Shown here piece by piece: positions 8,956 to 16,679 of a stretch of DNA of 64,000 bases. The number at the start of each line of letters is the position of its first letter. Position 1 is the first letter of the stretch. The notes under the pieces are model-generated. The model was given only the letters and a program-made list of their open reading frames with translations. It was not told the DNA's origin and ran no database searches. The stretch lies in assembly GCF_002706745.1 (NCBI RefSeq), contig NZ_CP017702.1, positions 558,001-622,000 of the forward strand, given 5' to 3'. Both the position numbers and the translations under genes were made by a program. The stretch comes from Companilactobacillus farciminis KCTC 3681 = DSM 20184. Lineage in GTDB: Bacteria; Bacillota; Bacilli; Lactobacillales; Lactobacillaceae.

Positions 8956-9885
8956 ATGGGGTTAATTAACAAGAGCTATTATGCATTGGGAACTGTGATC
9001 AATTTGTCAGTAGCAGAACCTAGCGGTGTAGACGATTTAGAAGCTGGCTACAAGTTGATTCAAAACTTCGAAGATAAGTTGACCGTCAATCGCAACCAAT
9101 CAGAGGTCATGTCGATCAATCATAACGCCGGTATCAAGCCAGTTCAGGTACCAGAAGATACGTATGGTCTAATCAAACGAGCTGTTTTAGTCAGTCGTAA
9201 GCACCTAGGCTTTAACGTAGCAATCGGACCTTTGGTCAAGCTGTGGAAAATTGGTTTTAAGGGTGCTAACAAGCCTTGTGACAAAGATATCAAGCAACGC
9301 TTACAAATTATCGACCCAGAGAAAATAATCCTCGACGACGCCAAAATGAGCGTATTTTTGCAAGAAAAGGGTATGGAGATCGACCTCGGTGGTATTGCCA
9401 AAGGTTATATCGCTGACGAAATCAAAAAACTCTGGCAAAAGCGTGGCGTTCAGACTGGAATTATTGATTTAGGTGGCAATGTTTTGTTAGTCGGTGATAG
9501 TTTGCATGAGGACAAGTTATGGAATATCGGTATTCAAAATCCCATTAAACCGCGAGATGTTCCTTTAGGTGTCGTGCATATTCCTGAAAAATCAATTGGA
9601 ACGTCTGGTATTTATGAACGCAAGTTGGTAATTGATGGCCATGAATATCACCACATGTTTGATTCAAAGACTGGTTATCCAATCAAGAACAACCTTGCCA
9701 GTGTGACGATTATTAGCGACAAGTCGATCGACGGCGAAATTTGGTCAACGATTGGATTTTATCAAGGTATAAAACGTGGCATGGATTTGATTGAAGAACA
9801 AAAGGGAATTGAAGCAGTCTTTATTACTAAAGATTTGGAAACCTTTGTAACTAGTGGATTGAAAGACGTCTTCAAGAAAATATAA
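8956..9885 (+). CDS. apbE: FAD:protein FMN transferase
   Basis: A 309 aa enzyme that moves FMN from FAD onto a Thr/Ser of flavinylation motifs. Family signatures are present: an N-terminal YYALGTVINLS start, NVAIGPLVKLWKIGF, the metal/FAD-binding MEIDLGGIAKGYIADEI (about residues 141-157), IDLGGNVLLVG, and DSKTGYPIKNN. There is no signal peptide or lipobox, so it should act in the cytosol on cytosolic targets, unlike secreted ApbE versions. The start has GAGGAAAG upstream. It heads an operon with two FMN reductases and is divergent from a reductase with a FMN_bind domain, its probable client. Confidence 0.93.
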   Translation: MGLINKSYYALGTVINLSVAEPSGVDDLEAGYKLIQNFEDKLTVNRNQSEVMSINHNAGIKPVQVPEDTYGLIKRAVLVSRKHLGFNVAIGPLVKLWKIGFKGANKPCDKDIKQRLQIIDPEKIILDDAKMSVFLQEKGMEIDLGGIAKGYIADEIKKLWQKRGVQTGIIDLGGNVLLVGDSLHEDKLWNIGIQNPIKPRDVPLGVVHIPEKSIGTSGIYERKLVIDGHEYHHMFDSKTGYPIKNNLASVTIISDKSIDGEIWSTIGFYQGIKRGMDLIEEQKGIEAVFITKDLETFVTSGLKDVFKKI

Positions 9886-9984
9886 CTATACTATATGAAA
9901 ACAATCACATAATTATATTGCTTTACCTAGTGAAACATTTTACAATTAACATGACAATAAAATAGAAGTGGGATGATTAATGCT

Positions 9985-10593
9985 ATGAATAAATTTATCG
10001 CTATTGTGGGATCAAATTCCCAAAAATCAACCAACCGTGAATTATTGAAGTATATGAAGAGACATTTCAAGGATTTCGCTGAAATTGAATTAGTTGAAAT
10101 CAAGGATTTGCCAATCTTCAAGAAGAGTGCAGACAAGTACGTTCCTCAATTGGCTAAGGATATTGCCAAAAAGATTGAGGACGCTGACGGTGTCATTATT
10201 GCTACTCCTGAATACGATCACTCTGTAACGGCCGTTTTGTCGAGTGCCTTAGCTTGGCTATCATATGGAATCCATCCATTCGTCGACAAACCTGTTATGA
10301 TTACCGGTGCTTCTTATGGATCTCTCGGGTCATCACGTGCCCAAGCTCAATTACGTCAAATCCTCGATTCACCAGAGTTAAAAGCTAGAATTATGCCTAG
10401 TTCAGAATTTCTTTTGGCACATTCATTGCAAGCCTTTGATGATAATGGTGACTTAAAGGATAAAGATGTTGTTAAAGAATTAGACGGTCTTTTCCAAGAC
10501 TTTCTTCAATTCGTTAATATTTCTAAACAATTGAATAATGCTAAAGACGTTACAAAACAAAAGGCTGCCGCATTTTCATGGGACAAAGACTAG
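9985..10593 (+). CDS. NADPH-dependent FMN reductase (flavodoxin-like fold)
   Basis: A 202 aa NADPH-dependent FMN reductase family protein. It has the N-terminal phosphate-binding turn [32 protein letters not shown], and [20 protein letters not shown]. It likely passes NAD(P)H electrons to flavin or to a partner flavoprotein. The ATG at 9985 (MNKFIA) gives the family's usual start; another ATG 12 bases upstream abuts the GTGGG ribosome site. It is about half identical by eye to the N-terminal domain of the next gene, so the pair arose by duplication. It lies in the apbE operon, 10 bases before that gene. Confidence 0.85.
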   Translation: MNKFIAIVGSNSQKSTNRELLKYMKRHFKDFAEIELVEIKDLPIFKKSADKYVPQLAKDIAKKIEDADGVIIATPEYDHSVTAVLSSALAWLSYGIHPFVDKPVMITGASYGSLGSSRAQAQLRQILDSPELKARIMPSSEFLLAHSLQAFDDNGDLKDKDVVKELDGLFQDFLQFVNISKQLNNAKDVTKQKAAAFSWDKD

Positions 10594-10603
10594 GAGGGGT
10601 AAT

Positions 10604-11869
10604 ATGAAATTAGTAGGAATTGCAGGATCAATCGCTGATCAATCATATAATCGTACATTATTAAACTTTATCGCCAAACATTTTACAGGACTAATCGACG
10701 TCGATGTCTTGGATATCAATGAAGTACCAATGTTCAACCAAGATGACGACCAAACAAATAGCCCGGTTATTCAAAATCTTTGTAAGAAAATCACAGCCGC
10801 TGATGGTGTTATTATTGCTACTCCAGAACACAATCACACTGTTCCTGTAGCCTTGAAGAACGTTATCGAATGGCTATCTTATGAAGTACATCCTTTCGAC
10901 GGCAAACCTGTTATGATCGTCGGAGCTTCATATCATACTCAAGGGTCATCACGTGCCCAACTACATTTGAGACAAATTCTTGAAGCACCCGGTGTTAATG
11001 CGGTTGTCTTGCCTGGTAATGAATTCTTATTAGGCGACGTTAAGACAGCTTTTGACGAAAATGGTGACTTGAAGGACCAAAGAACAGTTGATTTCTTACA
11101 AACTACTTTGCAAAACTTTATCAAATTTGCCAAAGTTATCAACTTGATTAGTCAATCAAACGGCTATCAAGATGAAGACCTTTCCGCTAAGAAGGGAACT
11201 GACACAACTATTCAAGGTATCGACATGAACGATGACGACTGGTTGGACAAAGCTGCTAAGAAAGTTAACGCCGTTGAAGGTGGCACTTACGTCAAATTGG
11301 ACAGTGGCCTGTTGACAGTTGATCAATTGAACTACTTCCTAAAGACTATGCCTGTTGAATTGACTTACGTTGATGAAAATAATCAATTTATCTACTACAA
11401 CAAAGTTGGCGAAGCAAAGGATATGTTAGCTAAACGTGTTCCTGCTCAAGTTGGGGATGCTTTAGATAAAGTTCACCCTAATATCGAACGTGTTATGAAG
11501 CATGTTAAACAAGTTATCTATGACTTGAGAAGTGGCAAGACAGATTTGGTTTCTATGCCAGTACCTGGTGGAGACAAAGATCATCACGTAATGCACTATT
11601 ACAAAGCAATGCATGATGAAAACGACAACTGCAAAGGTGTTAACGAATGGGCCGTTGATCTCAAACCAATCGTTGACCAATACTTGCAACAGACTGGTCA
11701 AAAATTAGTTCCGGATCCAGATGCCAAAATGGACGCTACATCCGGTGCTTCTAAAGCTGAAAGTGAACCAGCAGTTGATGCAAACTCTGGAGCTTCAGAA
11801 TCAGTTGATGAACCTGCTGTCAAACCAGAAGTAAAAGTAGATGCCACATCTAGTGCTTCTAAAAATTAA
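10604..11869 (+). CDS. FMN reductase-PAS-like fusion with repeated flavinylation-like tail motifs
   Basis: A 421 aa protein with three parts. Residues 1-190 form an NADPH-dependent FMN reductase domain ([34 protein letters not shown]). Residues about 210-365 form a PAS-like domain ([19 protein letters not shown], then [15 protein letters not shown]), as in DUF438-type sensors. The ~52 residue tail is low-complexity, rich in Pro/Glu/Ala, and carries [16 protein letters not shown] and VDATSSAS about 15-20 residues apart. These resemble the D-x-x-S/T-G-A-S/T acceptor motif of ApbE, encoded two genes upstream. I infer a cytosolic electron-transfer protein carrying one or more covalent FMNs on a flexible arm. 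The start has an AGGAGGGG site. Confidence 0.8.
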   Translation: MKLVGIAGSIADQSYNRTLLNFIAKHFTGLIDVDVLDINEVPMFNQDDDQTNSPVIQNLCKKITAADGVIIATPEHNHTVPVALKNVIEWLSYEVHPFDGKPVMIVGASYHTQGSSRAQLHLRQILEAPGVNAVVLPGNEFLLGDVKTAFDENGDLKDQRTVDFLQTTLQNFIKFAKVINLISQSNGYQDEDLSAKKGTDTTIQGIDMNDDDWLDKAAKKVNAVEGGTYVKLDSGLLTVDQLNYFLKTMPVELTYVDENNQFIYYNKVGEAKDMLAKRVPAQVGDALDKVHPNIERVMKHVKQVIYDLRSGKTDLVSMPVPGGDKDHHVMHYYKAMHDENDNCKGVNEWAVDLKPIVDQYLQQTGQKLVPDPDAKMDATSGASKAESEPAVDANSGASESVDEPAVKPEVKVDATSSASKN

Positions 11870-11891
11870 GTATTGAATGATGTTAATAAAT

Positions 11892-11935
11892 ATCCCGTTA
11901 GAATGTAATTTGCTTACAATCTAACGGGATTTTTG
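11892..11935 (+). terminator. Terminator of the apbE-FMN reductase operon
   Basis: ATCCCGTTAGA pairs with TCTAACGGGAT and is followed by TTTTTG. Confidence 0.88.
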
Positions 11936-12062
11936 TATTGGTGCGTGAAATTATCATTAAAAATATGTTTAACCATATATGACTAATACGTTTGTCTTCG
12001 TAATGTTTAAACAAAATCTAATGGAATAAATTGATGATTATCGTTCGAATAAAAAAAACGCA

Positions 12063-12372
12063 AAAAAAACAGCTCGTCTTGGGGGGACGGGCTTGTCTTT
12101 TTCTGCATTACCAGTAGTGTCAGGGACAAAGCTATGAATGCTTGTGAGGGTTTCATATTTGTCAAATAGAGAGGGATTTGTAATTAATTAATGAAAGCAT
12201 TCAAAGTAAATTATTGTAATGGGAAACGCATTTGAGGGGGAGGATAAGTTGATTGAGGGGGGCAACTTATCCTGAATGCGAGTGAGTTTTTATGGCTACG
12301 ATATGAGGATGTATCGCAACCTTCTTTGGTTAAAAAAGAAGAATTGCATTTCATATCTTTGCCCCTTTCACA
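12063..12372 (-). ncRNA. Candidate structured sRNA 1 (C-rich loops), tandem copy
   Basis: An inferred minus-strand RNA of about 310 nt. An extended -10 (TGCTATATT, 12379-12387) is preceded by TGTTTAAACA. The 3' end is a hairpin (AGCCCGTC with GACGAGCT, loop CCCCCC) followed by a U-run. Internal hairpins are GGTTGCGAT/ATCGTAGCC with loop ACATCCTC, and a 10 bp stem GGATAAGTTG/CAACTTATCC at 12242-12272 with loop CCCCCCTCAAT. An unpaired TCCCCCTCAA follows. Most of it recurs in the next copy. A 65-codon frame overlaps it but is not conserved in that copy. C-rich loops suggest pairing with Shine-Dalgarno sequences (inference). Confidence 0.7.
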
Positions 12373-12378
12373 GTTAAT

Positions 12379-12387
12379 AATATAGCA
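12379..12387 (-). promoter_or_regulatory. Extended -10 promoter of sRNA 1
   Basis: TGCTATATT on the minus strand, with the palindrome TGTTTAAACA just upstream. The same arrangement precedes sRNA 2. No good -35 is seen, as expected for a TGn-type promoter. Confidence 0.5.
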
Positions 12388-12572
12388 TATATGTTTAAAC
12401 AGATACATTCACTTTTAGAAAAAATAATTTTTTGATTTTGAATAAATAAATATGTAAATATCGTGTTATTATATTTAACTCATTGTAAATTTTTTCACGA
12501 TGTATAGACCATTTTTTTGATATAATGAATTACCCATAAAAATGCTTGTATGATCTATTAAGAAAAAAAGAG

Positions 12573-12912
12573 CAAAAAAAAACAGCTCATCTGGGGGGAC
12601 GGGCTTGTTTTTTTGTTACACCTAATGTGTAACGGCATTACCAGTAGTGTCAGAGACAAAGGTATGAATGCTTATGAGGTTTCCATATTTGTCAAATAGA
12701 GAGGGATTTGTAATTAATTAATTAATGAAAGCATTCAAAGTAAATTATTGTAATGGGATAACGCATTTGAGGGGGGAGGATAAAGTTGATTGAGGGGGGC
12801 AACTTTATCCTGAATGCGAGTAAGCTATTCGGTTACGATATGAGGATGTGTATCGCAACCTTTCGAGTTAAAAAAGGAAGGAATTGCATTGACCATATCT
12901 CTATCTCTTTCA
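12573..12912 (-). ncRNA. Candidate structured sRNA 2 (C-rich loops), tandem copy
   Basis: The second copy, about 340 nt, with the same order of elements. The central stem is one pair longer (GGATAAAGTTG/CAACTTTATCC, 12778-12810) because an A and a complementary T were both gained, while the loop CCCCCCTCAAT is unchanged. An unpaired TCCCCCCTCA lies on its 3' side, and CGCATT/AATGCG closes the domain. The terminator stem (AGCCCGTC with GATGAGCT) shows a G-C to G-U change relative to copy 1. A 19 nt extra hairpin (GTTACAC ... GTGTAAC, 12615-12633) is specific to this copy. Compensatory change favours a functional RNA over a protein. Confidence 0.72.
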
Positions 12913-12919
12913 CACATAT

Positions 12920-12928
12920 AATATAGCA
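12920..12928 (-). promoter_or_regulatory. Extended -10 promoter of sRNA 2
   Basis: TGCTATATT on the minus strand with TGTTTAAACA directly upstream, as for sRNA 1. Confidence 0.5.
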
Positions 12929-13141
12929 CATGTGTTTAAACAATTAAATTCATTTTAGGAAAAAATAATTATTTGTTTTTAGTTTCACAAATACTTTAAT
13001 TTATGTGACTATAATGGTAAGTTTATTTTTTCGTTTTGTGAGGATTTAAACGACACTTTAGCAATTTATGGGGCGTAAGTGAGGTGATTTATACTTTTAA
13101 TTAGGTTTCTTTATAATTTATATATATTTTTTAATATAGTA

Positions 13142-13179
13142 TGTAAACGCTTTAATTATGTTAAAATATTAACTATAAT
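13142..13179 (+). promoter_or_regulatory. cre-like site and -10 of the NADH oxidase gene
   Basis: TGTAAACGCTTTAA (13142-13155) matches the CcpA operator consensus TGWNANCGNTNWCA except one base. It overlaps the -35 region of a TATAAT box at 13174-13179, so catabolite control is likely. Confidence 0.55.
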
Positions 13180-13209
13180 GATATTAAATCATAAAAGGTG
13201 GTAGTTATT

Positions 13210-14550
13210 ATGAAGGTAAGTATCGTAGGATGCACACATGCGGGAACTTTTTCAGCAATGAATATTTTGAAGGAACATCCAGATTGGGAAGTTTCTGTTT
13301 TTGAAAGAAATGATAACCTTTCTTTCCTATCATGTGGGATCGCACTTTGGGTAAGTGATCGTGTTTCAGACCCTAACAAAATGTTTTACGCTAGTCCAGA
13401 AGCTTTGACAGAACTAGGCGCACATATGCACATGCAACATGATGTTACAAATATTGACTTTGATAATAAGAAATTAGCCGTTAAAAACCTAGTTAGTGGG
13501 GAAACTTTTGAACAAGATTATGACAAGCTAGTCATTACTACTGGTTCAGCTCCAGTTATCCCTCCAATTCCAGGCATTGACTCAAGTCGTGTAATGCTTT
13601 GCAAGAATTGGACTAACGCCAATGAATTGAAAGAAAATGCTAAAGATATCAAGAGTGCCATCGTTATTGGTGCCGGCTACATCGGTGCTGAACTAGCTGA
13701 AGGTTACGCTACTCTTGGTAAAGAAACTACTTTGATTGATGCTTTGCCACACGTTTTAGGTAAGAACCTCGATCCTAACATGTCAGCTGTTGCCGAAAAA
13801 GATTACATTGATAACGGTGTAAAACTCGGTATGGGTGAAAAAGTTCAATCATTTGAAGAAACAGATCATAGTGTAATTGTAAAAACTGATAAAAATACTT
13901 ATGAAGCTGATATCGCTGTTATGTGTGTCGGTTTCCGTCCTAATACAAAGATGTTCGCTGACGAATTCGAAACTTTGCCAAACGGTGCCTTGATTGTGGA
14001 TAAATACATGCACACAAGTAAAGAAGACGTCTTCTCAGCCGGTGATGCCGCATCCGTTCACTACAATCCAACTGGAGACAACCAATACATTCCTTTGGCA
14101 ACTAACTCAGTTCGTCAAGGTATCTTGGTTGGTAAGAATATCGAAAAAGATACAGCCCCTTACATGGGAACACAAGCTAGTTCAGCGGTTGAATTATTTG
14201 GCAGAACTTATGCTGCTAGTGGTTTGACTAAAGAACACGCTGAAGTCCTAGGTAAGAAGGTTGACAGCGTATCTCTAGAAGACAATTATCGTCCAGAGTT
14301 CATGTTGACAACTACTCCTGTTTTGATGAACCTCGTATGGGACCCAGAAACAAGAGAAATCCTCGGTGGAGCTTTGACAAGTATGTATGATGTATCACAA
14401 TCAGCTAACCTCTTGTCATTAGCTATTCAAAAGAAAGTTACGATTGATGAATTGTCCATGGTCGACTTCTTGTTCCAACCTAACTTTGACAAACCAGTTA
14501 ACTACGTCAGTGCCTTAGCCGGAGCTGCTGTGGAAAAAGCTGATAAATAA
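13210..14550 (+). CDS. nox: NADH oxidase, water-forming
   Basis: A 446 aa FAD enzyme of the NADH oxidase/peroxidase/CoA-disulfide reductase family. It has an N-terminal FAD-binding turn (VGCTHAGTFSA), the redox cysteine at residue 42 in SFLSCGIALW, an NADH-binding motif GAGYIGAELAEGYATLG, and a C-terminal dimerisation domain. It reduces O2 to water with NADH and regenerates NAD+ under air. The ATG at 13210 is chosen because AAAGGTGG lies 8 nt upstream; an in-frame GTG 12 bases earlier falls inside that ribosome site. It stands alone with its own terminator. Discrimination from NADH peroxidase or CoADR rests on overall likeness to lactic-acid-bacterial Nox. Confidence 0.88.
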   Translation: MKVSIVGCTHAGTFSAMNILKEHPDWEVSVFERNDNLSFLSCGIALWVSDRVSDPNKMFYASPEALTELGAHMHMQHDVTNIDFDNKKLAVKNLVSGETFEQDYDKLVITTGSAPVIPPIPGIDSSRVMLCKNWTNANELKENAKDIKSAIVIGAGYIGAELAEGYATLGKETTLIDALPHVLGKNLDPNMSAVAEKDYIDNGVKLGMGEKVQSFEETDHSVIVKTDKNTYEADIAVMCVGFRPNTKMFADEFETLPNGALIVDKYMHTSKEDVFSAGDAASVHYNPTGDNQYIPLATNSVRQGILVGKNIEKDTAPYMGTQASSAVELFGRTYAASGLTKEHAEVLGKKVDSVSLEDNYRPEFMLTTTPVLMNLVWDPETREILGGALTSMYDVSQSANLLSLAIQKKVTIDELSMVDFLFQPNFDKPVNYVSALAGAAVEKADK

Positions 14551-14561
14551 TTAATTTATAA

Positions 14562-14605
14562 ATACCCGAAGATCAGATATTAAATGTGATTTTCGGGTAT
14601 TTTTG
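14562..14605 (+). terminator. Terminator of nox
   Basis: ATACCCGAA-ATCA pairs with TGAT-TTCGGGTAT and is followed by TTTTTG. Confidence 0.85.
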
Positions 14606-14657
14606 TGGCTAAAAGATCAATTTCTTCCTATACTGTGAGTAAAGTGGAGGGAATATT

Positions 14658-15002
14658 ATGGCTGAAGACAGTGATTTCATCATGCGTCAAATTAAGTCGT
14701 TTGCGGAAGGTTTTGGTTATATGGTCGGCAAAAAAGACGGCGAGAAGACAGAAGTAGTCTTTGAACAGCAACAAGGTCAAGGTGACAAGATCCATCGTGA
14801 TATAACTGAGCTGTTGATGCATCAAAAATACGAGCAAGCAATTCAGTACGTTTACGCTCAGAAGTTCACTCTAGAAGAAGGGCAATACTTTGTCTTGGGA
14901 CAATGGCTGTTGAGAAAATTAACCGACATACCAGAAGTTGATCAAGCTATGATAGAAGAATTTCGCAATAATATAGATAAGCACCGACCACCTCTTAGTT
15001 AA
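14658..15002 (+). CDS. Small helical protein, DUF6483-like
   Basis: A 114 aa soluble, mostly helical, Gln/Glu-rich protein (IMRQIKSFAEGFGYMVGKKD, then HRDITELLMHQKYEQAIQYV). It resembles the uncharacterised Firmicutes family DUF6483 in size and pattern; I recall no function for it. GTGGAGGG lies 7 nt before the ATG. It is a single-gene unit between nox and a short-peptide gene. Confidence 0.65.
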   Translation: MAEDSDFIMRQIKSFAEGFGYMVGKKDGEKTEVVFEQQQGQGDKIHRDITELLMHQKYEQAIQYVYAQKFTLEEGQYFVLGQWLLRKLTDIPEVDQAMIEEFRNNIDKHRPPLS

Positions 15003-15051
15003 TTCACAAATAATTCAAATTTTAGTACAAACTTTTTCATAATATCTCGGT

Positions 15052-15067
15052 ACTATGTATACATAGT
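15052..15067. promoter_or_regulatory. Perfect 16 bp palindrome, candidate operator
   Basis: ACTATGTATACATAGT reads the same on both strands and lies just after a CATAAT-like -10 (15039-15044), 35 nt before a 33-codon gene. ATGT/ACAT half-sites are typical of PadR-like and some GntR-like repressors. No such regulator is adjacent. Confidence 0.5.
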
Positions 15068-15101
15068 CAAATATGGCTATACAAAAAACGAGGTGAATTT
15101 T

Positions 15102-15203
15102 ATGAGAAAACATCCTTTGCTCGTGCTTACTGGTGTTTCCGTCTTAGCAACTGTTTGTACTAAGATGATCAGAAATTACAATGGTAAGAAATTTTTAAAC
15201 TAG
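15102..15203 (+). CDS. Small hydrophobic peptide, 33 aa
   Basis: An ATG-started frame of 33 codons with a good ribosome site (CGAGGTG, 7 nt upstream). It encodes a basic start (MRKHPLL), a hydrophobic stretch (VLTGVSVLATVCTKM) and a basic tail (RNYNGKKFLN), as in a one-pass membrane peptide. The palindrome upstream and a terminator downstream (15323-15346) make it a self-contained transcription unit. I do not recognise the family. Confidence 0.5.
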   Translation: MRKHPLLVLTGVSVLATVCTKMIRNYNGKKFLN

Positions 15204-15322
15204 AATCACATTACTCAAAAATACAAAAATACAAGAATTAAAAACCATTCACACACATTCAAAGCAAAACACAAATTACGTTAAATCAAGAGGTATGCAA
15301 TATGAAAAATAATATGATGACA

Positions 15323-15346
15323 GGCTTGCGCAAGCAAGCCTTTTTT
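15323..15346 (+). terminator. Terminator of the small peptide gene
   Basis: GGCTTG-CGCAAG-CAAGCC followed by six T. A 30-codon frame (from 15302, with AGAGGT upstream) runs through the hairpin; I treat it as unlikely to be a gene. Confidence 0.65.
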
Positions 15347-15452
15347 GCGACTTTAATACAAAAATATAGGCTTTCAAACATATTTTATGGTTAAAGGACG
15401 GATATTTTGATATTATTTAGTTAAATTACTAGTTGAATGTTGAGGTGAAAAA

Positions 15453-16679
15453 ATGGAAAACGAATTACGCTTTTTGTCATTAGATATCGAAGGATATCCT
15501 TTATTTGAAAATAATTTGCATTTTTCTTTATTGACTGATAGCAGAGTTTCGCAAGATTATGCGGATTCTCTTATGCATTTATTTGGTTCTAATTACACTA
15601 ACAATATAACAACAATTGTAGGTAAAAATGCTACAGGGAAAACCATGATAATGAAAATTACTATGGGAATTCTGTCGTTATTGTTCAACGGTAAGTCTGT
15701 AAAAGAAACTAGACTAAAAGAAGTGTTGTTTGATGATTCTGATGTAAAATTTACAGTGTACCTGTATGGGAACGATAAATATCTATATCAAGATCAAATT
15801 ATTATTGGAAGTAAATTTGATGGTTTAGAGTCCAATTTTGAAGTTAAGTCTGAAAAGATTTTTAAAAAGAAAGCTAAAGTTAGTGAACCTAAAAGAGATT
15901 TATTAACATTCTCGAAAAGGAATTTAATTTTAGATAGAAATAATTTGAAAAGTGATGTTGCTGCCGCTTTGGCATCAGATGATTCAATGTTTAGAATGAT
16001 TGTTAGAGCTGGCAATTATCGTATTCCAATGATTACCGATAATACAATTTTTACAAATACTAATTTCTTTATTCCTAACCTTGGCGATGTTCCTAGTGAA
16101 ATACTTGAGTATTTGGATCCAAGTATTGAATATTTAAAAATTGAGAAGGCTGATAATAATAAAGTTTTTTATCGATTAAAATTTAAAGATAGGGAAGAAG
16201 AATTAACTGATCAAAATTTTGCTACCATTGAATATTATTTATCTTCAGGTACAGCGAAAGGAATTTCTTTATATACTCAAATTTTACGTACTTTAAAGAG
16301 TGGTGGGATTATTTTCGTTGACGAAATTGAAAATCATTTTAATCATGCAATAGCTCGAAGTTTTATTAATTATTTTAAAGATTCTGCGATTAATATAAAT
16401 AACGCCAAATTAGTATTTACCACCCATTATTCGGAGTTTTTAGATGATATGGATAGAAATGATCAAATATTTATAGCTAGAAGATTATCCAAAATATCAT
16501 TGACTAGATATTCAAGTACGAAAATAAGGAGTGATATTTTGAGATCTGACGTCTTCATGTCGAATAGTATTGATGGTACAGCACCAGAGTATAGTGCATA
16601 TATTGCGTTGAAAAAAGCAACGATTAATAGTATCAAAAATTACGGACATCGACGTGAGGTATGTAAAGATGAGCAATAA
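15453..16679 (+). CDS. AAA/ABC-type ATPase of a putative two-gene defence module
   Basis: A 408 aa ATPase of the overcoming-lysogenization/RloA/AbiLi-like group. It has Walker A GKNATGKT at residues 57-64, an ABC signature-like LSSGTAKG at 263-270, Walker B IIFVDEIE at 285-292, and a switch His in FTTHYSEFL at about 325. The insert between Walker A and the signature is typical of this ATPase class. The end overlaps the start of the next gene by 11 bases, so the two are translationally coupled. In this class (Septu, Gabija-like, PARIS, RloAB, AbiL) the ATPase senses infection and a small partner is the effector. The gene is more AT-rich than its neighbours, which suggests transfer. Function is inferred. 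Confidence 0.75.
   Translation: MENELRFLSLDIEGYPLFENNLHFSLLTDSRVSQDYADSLMHLFGSNYTNNITTIVGKNATGKTMIMKITMGILSLLFNGKSVKETRLKEVLFDDSDVKFTVYLYGNDKYLYQDQIIIGSKFDGLESNFEVKSEKIFKKKAKVSEPKRDLLTFSKRNLILDRNNLKSDVAAALASDDSMFRMIVRAGNYRIPMITDNTIFTNTNFFIPNLGDVPSEILEYLDPSIEYLKIEKADNNKVFYRLKFKDREEELTDQNFATIEYYLSSGTAKGISLYTQILRTLKSGGIIFVDEIENHFNHAIARSFINYFKDSAININNAKLVFTTHYSEFLDDMDRNDQIFIARRLSKISLTRYSSTKIRSDILRSDVFMSNSIDGTAPEYSAYIALKKATINSIKNYGHRREVCKDEQ

Noticed and set aside
11936..12056. Possible third copy of the sRNA block
   Set aside because: Only short matches to the promoter-side sequence (CATATATG, GTTTAAAC) are visible; no C-rich loops or terminator.
12211..12408. 65-codon minus-strand frame in sRNA copy 1
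   Set aside because: The frame is broken by indels in copy 2 while stems and loops are kept, so the region is better read as RNA.
15302..15394. 30-codon frame with AGAGGT upstream
   Set aside because: It contains the terminator hairpin of the preceding peptide gene and shows no protein-like features.
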